Shown here in pieces: positions 56,225 through 64,000 of a stretch of 64,000 nt of DNA. The notes below the pieces were generated by a model, which did not search any database, was not told the origin of the DNA, and was given only the letters and a program-made list of their open reading frames with translations. The translations under genes and the position numbers were made by a program. This DNA is from Streptomyces microflavus (GTDB lineage: Bacteria > Actinomycetota > Actinomycetes > Streptomycetales > Streptomycetaceae). The DNA lies in the NCBI RefSeq assembly GCF_014650075.1, contig NZ_BMUG01000004.1, positions 643,213 to 707,212 on the forward strand, in the 5' to 3' direction. Position 1 is the stretch's first letter. Each line of letters starts with the position of its first letter.

Positions 56225-57600
56225 CGTCCCGTAGTTCCGCGACGACGGCCCGCACCTCCTCGGAGGCGCGGGCCGTCGCCCGTACCCAAACGCTTCTCAA
56301 GGGCAGCAACGGCATCGGAACGGTCCGCCGGACCGTCCTCCCCGGCGGTCTGCGGATCGTCACCGAGACCCTGCCCTCCGTCCGGTCCGCCACCTTCGGC
56401 ATCTGGGCCAACGTCGGATCACGCGACGAGACGCCCACCCTGAACGGCGCGACCCACTACCTCGAACACCTCCTCTTCAAGGGCACCGCCAAGCGCACAG
56501 CCCTCGACATCTCCTCCGCGATCGACGCGGTCGGCGGCGAGATGAACGCCTTCACGGCGAAGGAGTACACCTGCTACTACGCGCGGGTCCTCGACACCGA
56601 CCTGCCGCTCGCCATCGACGTGGTCTGCGACATGCTGACCGGCTCGCTGATCGCCCCCGAGGACGTCGACGCCGAGCGCGGCGTCATCCTCGAAGAGATC
56701 GCGATGACCGAGGACGACCCGGGCGACTGCGTGCACGACCTGTTCGCGCACACCATGCTCGGCGACACCCCCCTCGGCCGCCCGGTCCTCGGCACCGTCG
56801 ACACGATCAACGCCCTGAACCGGGGCCAGATCGCCCGCTTCTACAAGAAGCACTACGACCCCACGCACCTGGTCGTCGCCGCCGCCGGCAACGTCGACCA
56901 CGCCACGGTCGTACGCCAGGTCCGCCGCGCCTTCGAGCGTGCCGGGGCCCTCTCCCGTACGGACGCCGTCCCCATGGCGCCCCGCGAGGGCTCCCGCACC
57001 CTGCGCACCGCAGGCAAGGTGGAGCTGCTGAACCGCAAGACCGAGCAGGCCCACGTGGTCCTCGGCATGCCCGGCCTCGCCCGCACCGACGACCGCCGCT
57101 GGGCGCTCGGCGTCCTCAACACCGCCCTCGGCGGCGGAATGAGCTCACGCCTCTTCCAGGAGGTACGGGAGAAGCGCGGCCTCGCCTACAGCGTGTACTC
57201 GTACACCTCGGGCTTCGCCGACTGCGGCCTCTTCGGCGTCTACGCGGGCTGCCGGCCCAGCCAGGTCCACGACGTCCTGAAGATCTGCCGCGACGAGCTG
57301 GACCGGGTCGCCGCCCACGGCCTGGACGACGACGAGATCACCCGCGCCATCGGCCAGCTCTCCGGCTCCACCGTCCTCGGCCTGGAGGACACCGGCGCGC
57401 TGATGAACCGTATCGGCAAGAGCGAGCTGTGCTGGGGCGAGCAGATGTCGGTCGACGACATGCTGGCCCGCATCGCGGAGGTCACCCCCGACGACGTACG
57501 GGAGGTGGCGGGCGAGCTCCTCACCCACCGCCCCTCGCTCTCGGTCATCGGCCCGCTCAAGGACAAGCAGGCGGACCGCCTCCACGAAGCGGTCTCCTAA
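56221..57600 (+). CDS. M16 family zinc peptidase (processing-peptidase-like)
   Basis: 459 residues. Inverted zinc motif His79-Tyr-Leu-Glu82-His83 (HYLEH), with the third ligand Glu downstream in [12 protein letters not shown]. The second half-domain carries the usual non-catalytic copy ([26 protein letters not shown]). Such proteins are cytosolic peptidases related to mitochondrial processing peptidase, found next to pnp in most Actinobacteria. Starts with GTG overlapping the pnp stop. dapB follows 17 bases later. Confidence 0.92.
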   Translation: MTSRSSATTARTSSEARAVARTQTLLKGSNGIGTVRRTVLPGGLRIVTETLPSVRSATFGIWANVGSRDETPTLNGATHYLEHLLFKGTAKRTALDISSAIDAVGGEMNAFTAKEYTCYYARVLDTDLPLAIDVVCDMLTGSLIAPEDVDAERGVILEEIAMTEDDPGDCVHDLFAHTMLGDTPLGRPVLGTVDTINALNRGQIARFYKKHYDPTHLVVAAAGNVDHATVVRQVRRAFERAGALSRTDAVPMAPREGSRTLRTAGKVELLNRKTEQAHVVLGMPGLARTDDRRWALGVLNTALGGGMSSRLFQEVREKRGLAYSVYSYTSGFADCGLFGVYAGCRPSQVHDVLKICRDELDRVAAHGLDDDEITRAIGQLSGSTVLGLEDTGALMNRIGKSELCWGEQMSVDDMLARIAEVTPDDVREVAGELLTHRPSLSVIGPLKDKQADRLHEAVS

Positions 57601-57608
57601 CCCCTTAA

Positions 57609-58370
<762 letters not shown>

Positions 58371-58380
58371 CTGGGCCCCC

Positions 58381-58833
58381 ATGCGCGCGAAGATCACCTA
58401 CTTCATCACCGCCGCCGTCCTGGTCTTCTACTTCGTCCTGGTCGGCGGCCGCGGTCTGATGCTCATCCGGCACGGCACGCTGCTCACGGTCACGTTCGGC
58501 GTAGCCGTGCTGATCCTGCCGGTGATCGGCGTCTGGTTCCTCTGGAAGAACACCCAGTTCGCCCGGCGCGCCAACGCCCTGGCCGCCGAGCTGGAGGCGG
58601 AGGGCGGCCTGCCGGTCGACGACCTGCTCCGCACCCCGTCCGGCCGCATCGACCGGGACTCCGCCGACGCGGTCTTCACCAAGCGCCGCGAGGAGACCGA
58701 GGACGCCCCGGACGACTGGCGCACCTGGTTCAGGCTGGCGGTCGCCTACCAGGACGCGAGGGACACCCCAAGAGCCCGCAAGGCCATGCAGAGAGCAATC
58801 GCGCTGCGTACTTCAAGCCCGTCCGGCGTTTGA
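58381..58833 (+). CDS. Membrane protein with two N-terminal helices and a TPR-like tail
   Basis: 150 residues. Two hydrophobic segments (ITYFITAAVLVFYFVLVGG; LLTVTFGVAVLILPVIGVWFLW) are followed by a soluble charged region ending in WRTWFRLAVAYQDARDTPRARKAMQRAIAL, which looks like one TPR unit. Ten bases after dapB, so cotranscribed with it. Function unknown. A terminator follows. Confidence 0.8.
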   Translation: MRAKITYFITAAVLVFYFVLVGGRGLMLIRHGTLLTVTFGVAVLILPVIGVWFLWKNTQFARRANALAAELEAEGGLPVDDLLRTPSGRIDRDSADAVFTKRREETEDAPDDWRTWFRLAVAYQDARDTPRARKAMQRAIALRTSSPSGV

Positions 58834-58857
58834 GGACATCTTTCACGCTGTACGCAG

Positions 58858-58892
58858 GTGAGCCCGGGACCCCACAAGGGCCCCGGGCTCAC
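58858..58892. terminator. Bidirectional terminator between converging genes
   Basis: GTGAGCCCGGG / CCCGGGCTCAC perfect 11-bp stem with a 13-base loop, between the dapB unit and the minus-strand membrane gene. Confidence 0.85.
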
Positions 58893-58912
58893 TCACGTCT
58901 CACGGCAACGGC

Positions 58913-59464
58913 TCACCCGTGCCGATACTCATCCGCCCAAGCCTCAACCGCATCCGTGGCCCGCTCGAACGCCTCATCACGCCCGAGGAAGTCCGCGTTG
59001 TGGTCGGACGTCAGCGGCGGCAGCGTCTCCCCGTTCTGCCGGACCACGATCAGGGCCTGGCCCTGCACCGTACGGGGCAGCCCCAGCCACTTGACGGGCT
59101 GCTGGACCGTACGGACGGAGGCGGTGGCCCCCCACGGCACTGTGGTGGTCCGGAAGAACCCCACGCGCCGCACACCGTGCCGACTGACCCACGCGCCGAC
59201 GCGCAGGAGCCGCAGGGCGGCACCGATCAGCGCACCGGCCAGCAGCAGGCACACCACGGCACCGGAAGGCGCTCCGGCGAAAGCGATGATCATCGCCGCG
59301 AGCAGAACGAACGACGCCAGCAACAACACACCGGCCGCCGCCGCGACCCGCCACGGGCCGGGGCGGTAGGGCCGCCGCCAGCTGTCGTGGTCGTCGAACG
59401 GCAGCGCAACGTCCTCCGCGCTCGCATCGAATGCGCGGTCGGCCGTCAGAAAGGGCAGGGGCAC
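58913..59464 (-). CDS. Membrane protein with PH-like domain
   Basis: 183 residues. Acidic N-terminal stretch, two membrane helices (VAAAAGVLLLASFVLLAAMIIAF; AVVCLLLAGALIGAALRLL), then a beta-rich region WVSRHGVRRVGFFRTTTVPWGATASVRTVQ that resembles bacterial PH domains. It ends with a helical tail (RDEAFERATDAVEAWADEYRHG). GTG start with GTGAGGATGAG upstream. Unknown role; common in Streptomyces near thyX. Confidence 0.72.
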   Translation of the reverse strand: MPLPFLTADRAFDASAEDVALPFDDHDSWRRPYRPGPWRVAAAAGVLLLASFVLLAAMIIAFAGAPSGAVVCLLLAGALIGAALRLLRVGAWVSRHGVRRVGFFRTTTVPWGATASVRTVQQPVKWLGLPRTVQGQALIVVRQNGETLPPLTSDHNADFLGRDEAFERATDAVEAWADEYRHG

Positions 59465-59582
59465 GACTCATCCTCACTCACAAGCACGCTCGATTGCTGT
59501 GCCCGGTGAGGCTACCGAGGCCGCCCCCGCCCAGACCACCCCAGGGGGTCCGTACGAGTAGTTCAGCGGCCCTGGGACGTAC

Positions 59583-59822
59583 TCAGCGCCCCTGGGACGC
59601 TTCGGACTGCTTGCCGTGCGAGGCGGACTGCCCGGAGTCGAGCGCCGGAAGGCCCAGCAGCAGCGAGCCCACGAGCCCGGCGACCACGGTCAGCCCGATC
59701 AGCGAGCGCCCCAGCAGCTCGGGAACGCTGGCACGGACGGCAGGAGGGGGAGTGACGTTGCTGCGGAACCGGTCGGACTCGGCGACGAACGAGAACGGGA
59801 CGGATTCACGCCGGCGGAACAT
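59583..59822 (-). CDS. Small single-pass membrane protein
   Basis: 79 residues. Basic start MFRRRESVPF, one hydrophobic helix (SLIGLTVVAGLVGSLLLGLPAL), polar tail. AAGGAGAG before the ATG supports it as real. The last codons and stop (TCAGCG-CCCTGGGACG on the plus strand) are imperfectly duplicated just downstream at about 59562-59580. Divergent from thyX; the palindromes at 59941 could serve both. Function unknown. Confidence 0.65.
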   Translation of the reverse strand: MFRRRESVPFSFVAESDRFRSNVTPPPAVRASVPELLGRSLIGLTVVAGLVGSLLLGLPALDSGQSASHGKQSEASQGR

Positions 59823-59940
59823 GAGGAAACTCTCCTTGATCTGTGTGACGGGTGCTGCTAATGAGTCAGACGTACGAAGGGCCGGATCGGTGCCCCGAAT
59901 CGCCGTTGCGTTTCAAGGACTCCACGAACGGCTGCCCGAC

Positions 59941-59987
59941 TCACTTGCTTGCATGCAAGCAACGGGTGCATGCGTGCAAGCAAGTGA
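59941..59987. promoter_or_regulatory. Nested palindromes at the thyX promoter, probable repressor operator
   Basis: Perfect 13-bp inverted repeat TCACTTGCTTGCA / TGCAAGCAAGTGA. Inside its left part is the 14-bp perfect palindrome GCTTGCATGCAAGC (59947-59960). A -10-like TAAAGT follows at 59992, so the repeat covers the -35 region. Confidence 0.6.
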
Positions 59988-60037
59988 CCCGTAAAGTGGT
60001 CGCCGCCCGAGCGCCGCCCCTGGAAGGACCCCCGCCG

Positions 60038-60775
60038 GTGACCGACACCCCCGAACCCGCAAAGCCCCACTTCCGTAGCGATGTCACCGTTGACCTGGTG
60101 AAAAGCGCCGCGGGCGACGCGGACGTGCTCTTCGCCGCCCGGGTCTCCACCGCCGGCGAGCAGTCGCTGGAAGAGGTCACCAAGGACCCGGAACGGTCCA
60201 AGGGGCTGATCAACTACCTCATGCGGGACCGGCACGGCAGCCCGTTCGAGCACAACTCGATGACCTTCTTCATCAGCGCCCCGATCTTCGTCTTCCGCGA
60301 GTTCATGCGGCACCGCGTGGGCTGGTCGTACAACGAGGAATCGGGCCGCTACAGGGAGCTGGAGCCGGTCTTCTACGTCCCCGGAACCTCCCGCAAGCTG
60401 GTCCAGCAGGGCCGCCCCGGCAAGTACGAGTTCGTCGAGGGCACCGAGGAGCAGTACGACCTCACGACCCGCGCCATGGAGGACTCCTACCGGGCCTCGT
60501 ACGCCGCCTACCAGGAGATGCTCGCGGCAGGCGTGGCCCGCGAGGTCGCCCGCGCGGTCCTCCCGGTCGGTCTCTTCTCGACGATGTACGCCACGTGCAA
60601 CGCGCGCTCCCTGATGCACTTCCTCGGCCTGCGCACCCAGCACGAGCTGGCGAAGGTCCCGTCCTTCCCGCAGCGCGAGATCGAGATGGTCGGCGAGCAG
60701 ATGGAAGCCCACTGGGCGCAGCTCATGCCGCTCACTCATGCGGCCTTCAACAAAAATGGACGAGTAGCCCCGTAA
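60038..60775 (+). CDS. thyX: FAD-dependent thymidylate synthase
   Basis: 245 residues. Makes dTMP from dUMP using methylene-tetrahydrofolate and FAD. The family motif R-H-R-x7-S-x-R-Y is seen as RHRVGWSYNEESGRY, with the usual HGSPFEHNSMTF before it. GTG start with GGAAGGACC nine bases upstream; the frame remains open further upstream through the palindromes, which is not coding-like. A promoter followed by a hairpin lies downstream. Confidence 0.97.
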   Translation: MTDTPEPAKPHFRSDVTVDLVKSAAGDADVLFAARVSTAGEQSLEEVTKDPERSKGLINYLMRDRHGSPFEHNSMTFFISAPIFVFREFMRHRVGWSYNEESGRYRELEPVFYVPGTSRKLVQQGRPGKYEFVEGTEEQYDLTTRAMEDSYRASYAAYQEMLAAGVAREVARAVLPVGLFSTMYATCNARSLMHFLGLRTQHELAKVPSFPQREIEMVGEQMEAHWAQLMPLTHAAFNKNGRVAP

Positions 60776-60787
60776 GCGGTGTCCGTA

Positions 60788-60817
60788 TTGCGGCGTTTCG
60801 AGAAGTTCATCTAGGCT
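60788..60817 (+). promoter_or_regulatory. Vegetative promoter in the thyX-dapA gap
   Basis: TTGCGG, 18 bases, TAGGCT. Transcription would begin near 60824, five bases before a strong hairpin. Confidence 0.5.
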
Positions 60818-60828
60818 GATCAAACGGA

Positions 60829-60866
60829 CCCGGCACTGCTTGAACCCCCGAGCAGGCAGTGCCGGG
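60829..60866 (+). terminator. Hairpin after thyX, or small RNA hairpin
   Basis: Perfect 11-bp stem CCCGGCACTGC / GCAGTGCCGGG with a 16-base loop containing CCCCC, followed by CTCCTCTTCC. It may simply end thyX or be the body of a short separate transcript. Confidence 0.75.
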
Positions 60867-60914
60867 CTCCTCTTCCCCGTCCCCCCGAGGGGGGACCACG
60901 CGCTGAGCAGCGAG

Positions 60915-60920
60915 TAGCGT
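60915..60920 (+). promoter_or_regulatory. -10 box of a leaderless dapA transcript
   Basis: TAGCGT, seven bases, then the dapA ATG; there is no ribosome binding site. This implies dapA has its own promoter separate from the one at 60788. Confidence 0.55.
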
Positions 60921-60927
60921 GTTACCC

Positions 60928-61827
60928 ATGGCTCCGATCTCCACTCCGCAGACCCCCTTCGGGCGGGTCCTCACCGCTATGGTCACGCCCTTCACGGCGG
61001 ACGGCGCTCTCGACCTCGACGGCGCCCAGCGGCTCGCCGCCCATCTGGTGGACGCAGGCAACGACGGACTGATCGTCAACGGCACCACCGGTGAGTCCCC
61101 GACCACCAGTGACGCGGAGAAGGACCAGCTCGTACGGGCGGTGCTCGAAGCGGTCGGAGACCGGGCGCACGTGGTCGCCGGCATCGGCACCAACGACACC
61201 CGCCACAGCGTCGACCTCGCCCGCACGGCCGAGCGCACCGGCGCCCACGGGCTCCTCGCCGTCACGCCGTACTACAACAAGCCGCCGCAGGAAGGCCTCC
61301 TGCGGCACTTCACGGCCATCGCCGACTCCACCGGCCTGCCCGTGATGCTGTACGACATCCCCGGCCGCAGCGGGGTCCCGATCGACACGGAGACCCTCGT
61401 ACGGCTGGCCGACCACCCGCGGATCGTCGCCAACAAGGACGCCAAGGGAGACCTGGGCCGCGCCAGCTGGGCCATCGCCCAGTCCGGCCTCGCCTGGTAC
61501 TCCGGCGACGACATGCTCAACCTCCCGCTCCTCTCGGTCGGCGCGGTCGGCTTCGTCTCCGTCGTGGGCCACATGGTCACCCCCGACCTGCGGGCGCTGA
61601 TCGAGGCCCACCTGAGCGGCGACGTCCAGAAGGCCACCGAGATCCACCAGAAGCTGCTCCCGGTCTTCACGGGCATGTTCCGCACCCAGGGCGTGATCAC
61701 GACCAAGGCCGCGCTGACGCTCCAGGGCCTCCCGGCCGGACCGCTGCGCCTGCCCCTGGTGGAACTCACCGCCCAGGAGACGGCCCAGCTCAAGATCGAC
61801 CTGGCCGCCGGCGGGGTACAGCTGTAA
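60928..61827 (+). CDS. dapA: 4-hydroxy-tetrahydrodipicolinate synthase
   Basis: 299 residues. Condenses pyruvate and aspartate semialdehyde, first step of lysine/DAP synthesis. Schiff-base lysine in IVANKDAKGD, catalytic Tyr in TPYYNKP, substrate-binding NGTTGESPT and YDIPGRSG. ATG at 60928 preferred; a GTG three codons upstream would lie inside the -10/start spacing. RNase J follows after a structured 137-base gap, the common actinobacterial dapA-rnj order. Confidence 0.95.
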   Translation: MAPISTPQTPFGRVLTAMVTPFTADGALDLDGAQRLAAHLVDAGNDGLIVNGTTGESPTTSDAEKDQLVRAVLEAVGDRAHVVAGIGTNDTRHSVDLARTAERTGAHGLLAVTPYYNKPPQEGLLRHFTAIADSTGLPVMLYDIPGRSGVPIDTETLVRLADHPRIVANKDAKGDLGRASWAIAQSGLAWYSGDDMLNLPLLSVGAVGFVSVVGHMVTPDLRALIEAHLSGDVQKATEIHQKLLPVFTGMFRTQGVITTKAALTLQGLPAGPLRLPLVELTAQETAQLKIDLAAGGVQL

Positions 61828-61858
61828 CCACAGACTTCACAACTGAATGACGGAACGA

Positions 61859-61945
61859 GCGAGGCACCTCGCGAGAGCACGACCCCAGACAACAGCAAGT
61901 GCACGAATGACATGCGCGCCACGTGCCTCAGCGGTACGTGGCGCG
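61859..61945 (+). promoter_or_regulatory. Structured leader of the RNase J gene with alternative pairing
   Basis: Hairpin 1 GCGAG-GCAC-CTCGC (61859-61872) and hairpin 2 CGCGCCACGT / ACGTGGCGCG (61915-61945, 11-base loop) flank a spacer. GAGGCAC of hairpin 1 can instead pair with GTGCCTC (61923-61929) in hairpin 2. The ribosome binding site begins eight bases after hairpin 2. Confidence 0.45.
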
Positions 61946-61964
61946 TGTGGTTAAGGAGAGTCTT

Positions 61965-63650
61965 TTGAGCCATCCGCACCCTGAACTCGGCACCCCCCCG
62001 AAGCTCCCCAAGGGCGCCCTGCGGGTCACCCCGCTCGGCGGCCTGGGCGAGATCGGCCGCAACATGACGGTCTTCGAGTACGGCGGCCGCCTGCTCATCG
62101 TCGACTGCGGCGTCCTCTTCCCCGAGGAGGAGCAGCCGGGCATCGACCTGATCCTGCCGGACTTCACCACGATCCGGGACCGCCTGGACGACATCGAGGG
62201 CATCGTCCTCACGCACGGCCACGAGGACCACATCGGTGGTGTCCCGTACCTGCTGCGTCTGAAGGCGGACATCCCGCTGATCGGTTCGAAGCTGACCCTC
62301 GCGCTCATCGAGGCGAAGCTCCAGGAGCACCGCATCCGCCCGTACACCCTCGAAGTCACCGAGGGCCAGCGCGAGCGCATCGGCGTCTTCGACTGCGAGT
62401 TCATCGCGGTCAACCACTCGATCCCGGACGCCCTCGCGGTCGCCATCCGCACCCCCGCGGGCATGGCCGTGGCCACCGGTGACTTCAAGATGGACCAGCT
62501 CCCGCTGGACGGCCGTCTCACCGACCTGCACGCGTTCGCCCGGCTGAGCGAGGAGGGCATCGACCTTCTCCTCTCCGACTCCACGAACGCCGAGGTCCCC
62601 GGCTTCGTACCGCCCGAGCGGGACATCTCCAACGTCCTGCGCACGGTCTTCGCCAACGCGCAGAAGCGCATCATCGTGGCGAGCTTCGCCAGCCATGTGC
62701 ACCGCATCCAGCAGATCCTGGACGCCGCCCACGAGTACGGCCGCAGGGTCGCCTTCGTCGGCCGCTCGATGGTCCGCAACATGGGCATCGCCCGTGACCT
62801 CGGCTACCTGAAGGTCCCCGCGGGCCTGGTGGTCGACGTCAAGACCCTCGACGACCTCCCGGACGACGAGGTCGTGCTGGTCTGCACGGGCTCGCAGGGC
62901 GAGCCGATGGCGGCCCTCTCCCGGATGGCCAACCGCGACCACCAGATCCGGATCGTTCCCGGCGACACGGTGATCCTGGCGTCGTCCCTCATCCCCGGCA
63001 ACGAGAACGCGGTCTACCGCGTGATCAACGGCCTGACCCGCTGGGGCGCCAACGTCGTCCACAAGGGCAACGCCAAGGTCCACGTCTCGGGCCACGCCTC
63101 GGCCGGCGAGCTGCTGTACTTCTACAACATCTGCAAGCCGAAGAACCTGATGCCGGTCCACGGCGAATGGCGCCACCTGCGGGCCAACGCCGAGCTGGGA
63201 GCCCTCACGGGCGTGCCCAAGGACCACATCGTCATCGCCGAGGACGGCGTGGTCGTCGACCTCATCGACGGCAAGGCCAAGATCGTCGGCAAGGTCCAGG
63301 CCGGTTACGTGTACGTCGACGGCCTCTCCGTCGGCGACGTCACCGAGACCTCCCTCAAGGACCGCCGCATCCTCGGTGACGAGGGCATCATCTCGGTCTT
63401 CATCGTGGTCGACAGCTCCTCCGGCAAGATCGTGGGCGGCCCCCACATCCAGGCCCGGGGCTCCGGCATCGACGACAGCGCGTTCGTCGGCGTCACCCCG
63501 AAGATCCAGGAAGCCCTGGACAAGCAGGCACAGGACGGCGTCATGGAGCCCCACCAGCTCCAGCAGATGGTCCGCCGCGTCGTCGGCAAGTGGGTGTCCG
63601 ACACCTACCGCCGGCGCCCGATGATCCTCCCGGTCGTCGTCGAGGTCTGA
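61965..63650 (+). CDS. rnj: Ribonuclease J
   Basis: 561 residues. Metallo-beta-lactamase/beta-CASP nuclease with endonuclease and 5'-3' exonuclease activity in RNA decay and rRNA maturation. Zinc motif His84-Gly-His86-Glu-Asp88-His89 (THGHEDH), later SDSTNAEVPG, VASFASHVHRIQQ and SGHASAGEL motifs, then the C-terminal RNase J domain. TTG start supported by AAGGAGAG four to seven bases upstream; the frame continues upstream into the leader hairpins, which is not protein-like. Confidence 0.95.
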   Translation: MSHPHPELGTPPKLPKGALRVTPLGGLGEIGRNMTVFEYGGRLLIVDCGVLFPEEEQPGIDLILPDFTTIRDRLDDIEGIVLTHGHEDHIGGVPYLLRLKADIPLIGSKLTLALIEAKLQEHRIRPYTLEVTEGQRERIGVFDCEFIAVNHSIPDALAVAIRTPAGMAVATGDFKMDQLPLDGRLTDLHAFARLSEEGIDLLLSDSTNAEVPGFVPPERDISNVLRTVFANAQKRIIVASFASHVHRIQQILDAAHEYGRRVAFVGRSMVRNMGIARDLGYLKVPAGLVVDVKTLDDLPDDEVVLVCTGSQGEPMAALSRMANRDHQIRIVPGDTVILASSLIPGNENAVYRVINGLTRWGANVVHKGNAKVHVSGHASAGELLYFYNICKPKNLMPVHGEWRHLRANAELGALTGVPKDHIVIAEDGVVVDLIDGKAKIVGKVQAGYVYVDGLSVGDVTETSLKDRRILGDEGIISVFIVVDSSSGKIVGGPHIQARGSGIDDSAFVGVTPKIQEALDKQAQDGVMEPHQLQQMVRRVVGKWVSDTYRRRPMILPVVVEV

Positions 63651-63671
63651 CCCTCCTGACCAGCCCGTACG

Positions 63672-63711
63672 GGAGCGGGGCCCCTCGATTTGCATCGGGG
63701 CGCCCCGCTCC
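63672..63711 (+). terminator. Terminator after rnj
   Basis: GGAGCGGGGC / GCCCCGCTCC perfect 10-bp outer stem with additional pairing inside (CCC, GAT / ATC, GGG). Confidence 0.8.
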
Positions 63712-63784
63712 AGTACGTTTACGGCTCCGCTCGACCGGGAAGCACCGCGCGCACTCGTGCGCCGGAGACACCCCGACGGGGCGG

Positions 63785-64000
63785 GAATTCCGACTCAGAA
63801 TCTCTGATAAAGTCGGATCCGCCGAAAGGCAAGGCCACTCCACAGGCCACCGGAAATCGAATTCGGACCGGAAACGGAACGGAAAAGAGTCTGGTAAAGT
63901 TGGAACCGCCGGAAAGGGAAAACGCGAAAGCGAAGAACCTCGAAAGCGAAAACCGCTTGACCCGCTTCGACCGGGAATCGGACACGAAAGAGTCTGATAG
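63785..64000 (+). promoter_or_regulatory. Tandem promoters, probably of an rRNA operon starting beyond the window
   Basis: The base composition drops and a unit like TCTGATAAAGTCGGATCCGC recurs: 63803 (TAAAGT at 63808), 63890 (TAAAGT at 63895, then TTGGAACCGCCGG) and 63993 (CTGATAG at the window end). Spacings of 87 and about 103 bases are like those of the multiple promoters of Streptomyces rrn operons. No 16S sequence is inside the window. The part 63712-63784 holds nothing recognisable. Confidence 0.6.

Noticed and set aside
59852..60037. Upstream extension of thyX through the palindromes
   Set aside because: It encodes Cys/Lys repeats derived from the palindrome. The GTG at 60038 has a good ribosome site and gives the usual ThyX length.
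60829..60866. 6C RNA motif
   Set aside because: 6C RNA has two stem-loops each with a run of at least six C in the loop. Here only one hairpin with five C in the loop is clear.

Overview
The window is a chromosomal segment of a Streptomyces, or a very close actinomycete relative. Base composition is very GC-rich with strong GC3 bias and many GTG/TTG starts. The order dxr-M50 protease-ispG-proS-rimP-nusA-ylxR-infB-rbfA-truB-ribF-bldB-ESX-rpsO-pnp-dapB-thyX-dapA-rnj is the one known from S. coelicolor. No transposase, integrase, CRISPR array or tRNA gene was seen.

Layout. 0-13.5 kb holds the end of a membrane transporter, an aldehyde dehydrogenase, an acyl-CoA dehydrogenase, the MEP-pathway genes dxr and ispG flanking a site-2 protease, two GNAT acetyltransferases and proS. 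A small minus-strand operon follows (lipoprotein, ferritin-like protein, kinase-fold protein lacking its catalytic residues). 13.7-25.8 kb is the translation block rimP-nusA-ylxR-infB-DUF503-rbfA-truB-ribF, interrupted by a 1226-residue pseudo-protease/NTPase fusion. 25.8-33.8 kb carries an XdhC protein, a DHFR-fold protein and a five-gene peptide ABC importer on the minus strand.

33.8-53.2 kb is a type VII (ESX) secretion region split into several transcription units. On the minus strand lie eccE, an unknown protein, the developmental gene bldB, and an EspI-like proline-rich ATPase. On the plus strand lie eccB-mycP, then a PE/PPE-like substrate pair, a second mycosin and two WXG100 genes. 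eccC (minus) and eccD (plus) diverge from one another. Together these supply the membrane complex (EccB, C, D, E), two membrane-bound mycosin proteases and at least three candidate substrates. The second mycosin is a base-composition mosaic.

53.4-63.7 kb returns to core genes: rpsO, pnp, an M16 peptidase, dapB, small membrane proteins, thyX, dapA and RNase J. The last 300 bases look like the tandem promoters of an rRNA operon lying just beyond the window.

Control signals that stand out are: several start codons 6-7 bases after a TANNNT-like -10 box (leaderless mRNAs); a chain of three overlapping mini-ORFs before infB; alternative-hairpin leaders before the PPE-like operon and before rnj; palindromes at eccC/eccD and thyX; and a promoter that runs straight into a hairpin between thyX and dapA.
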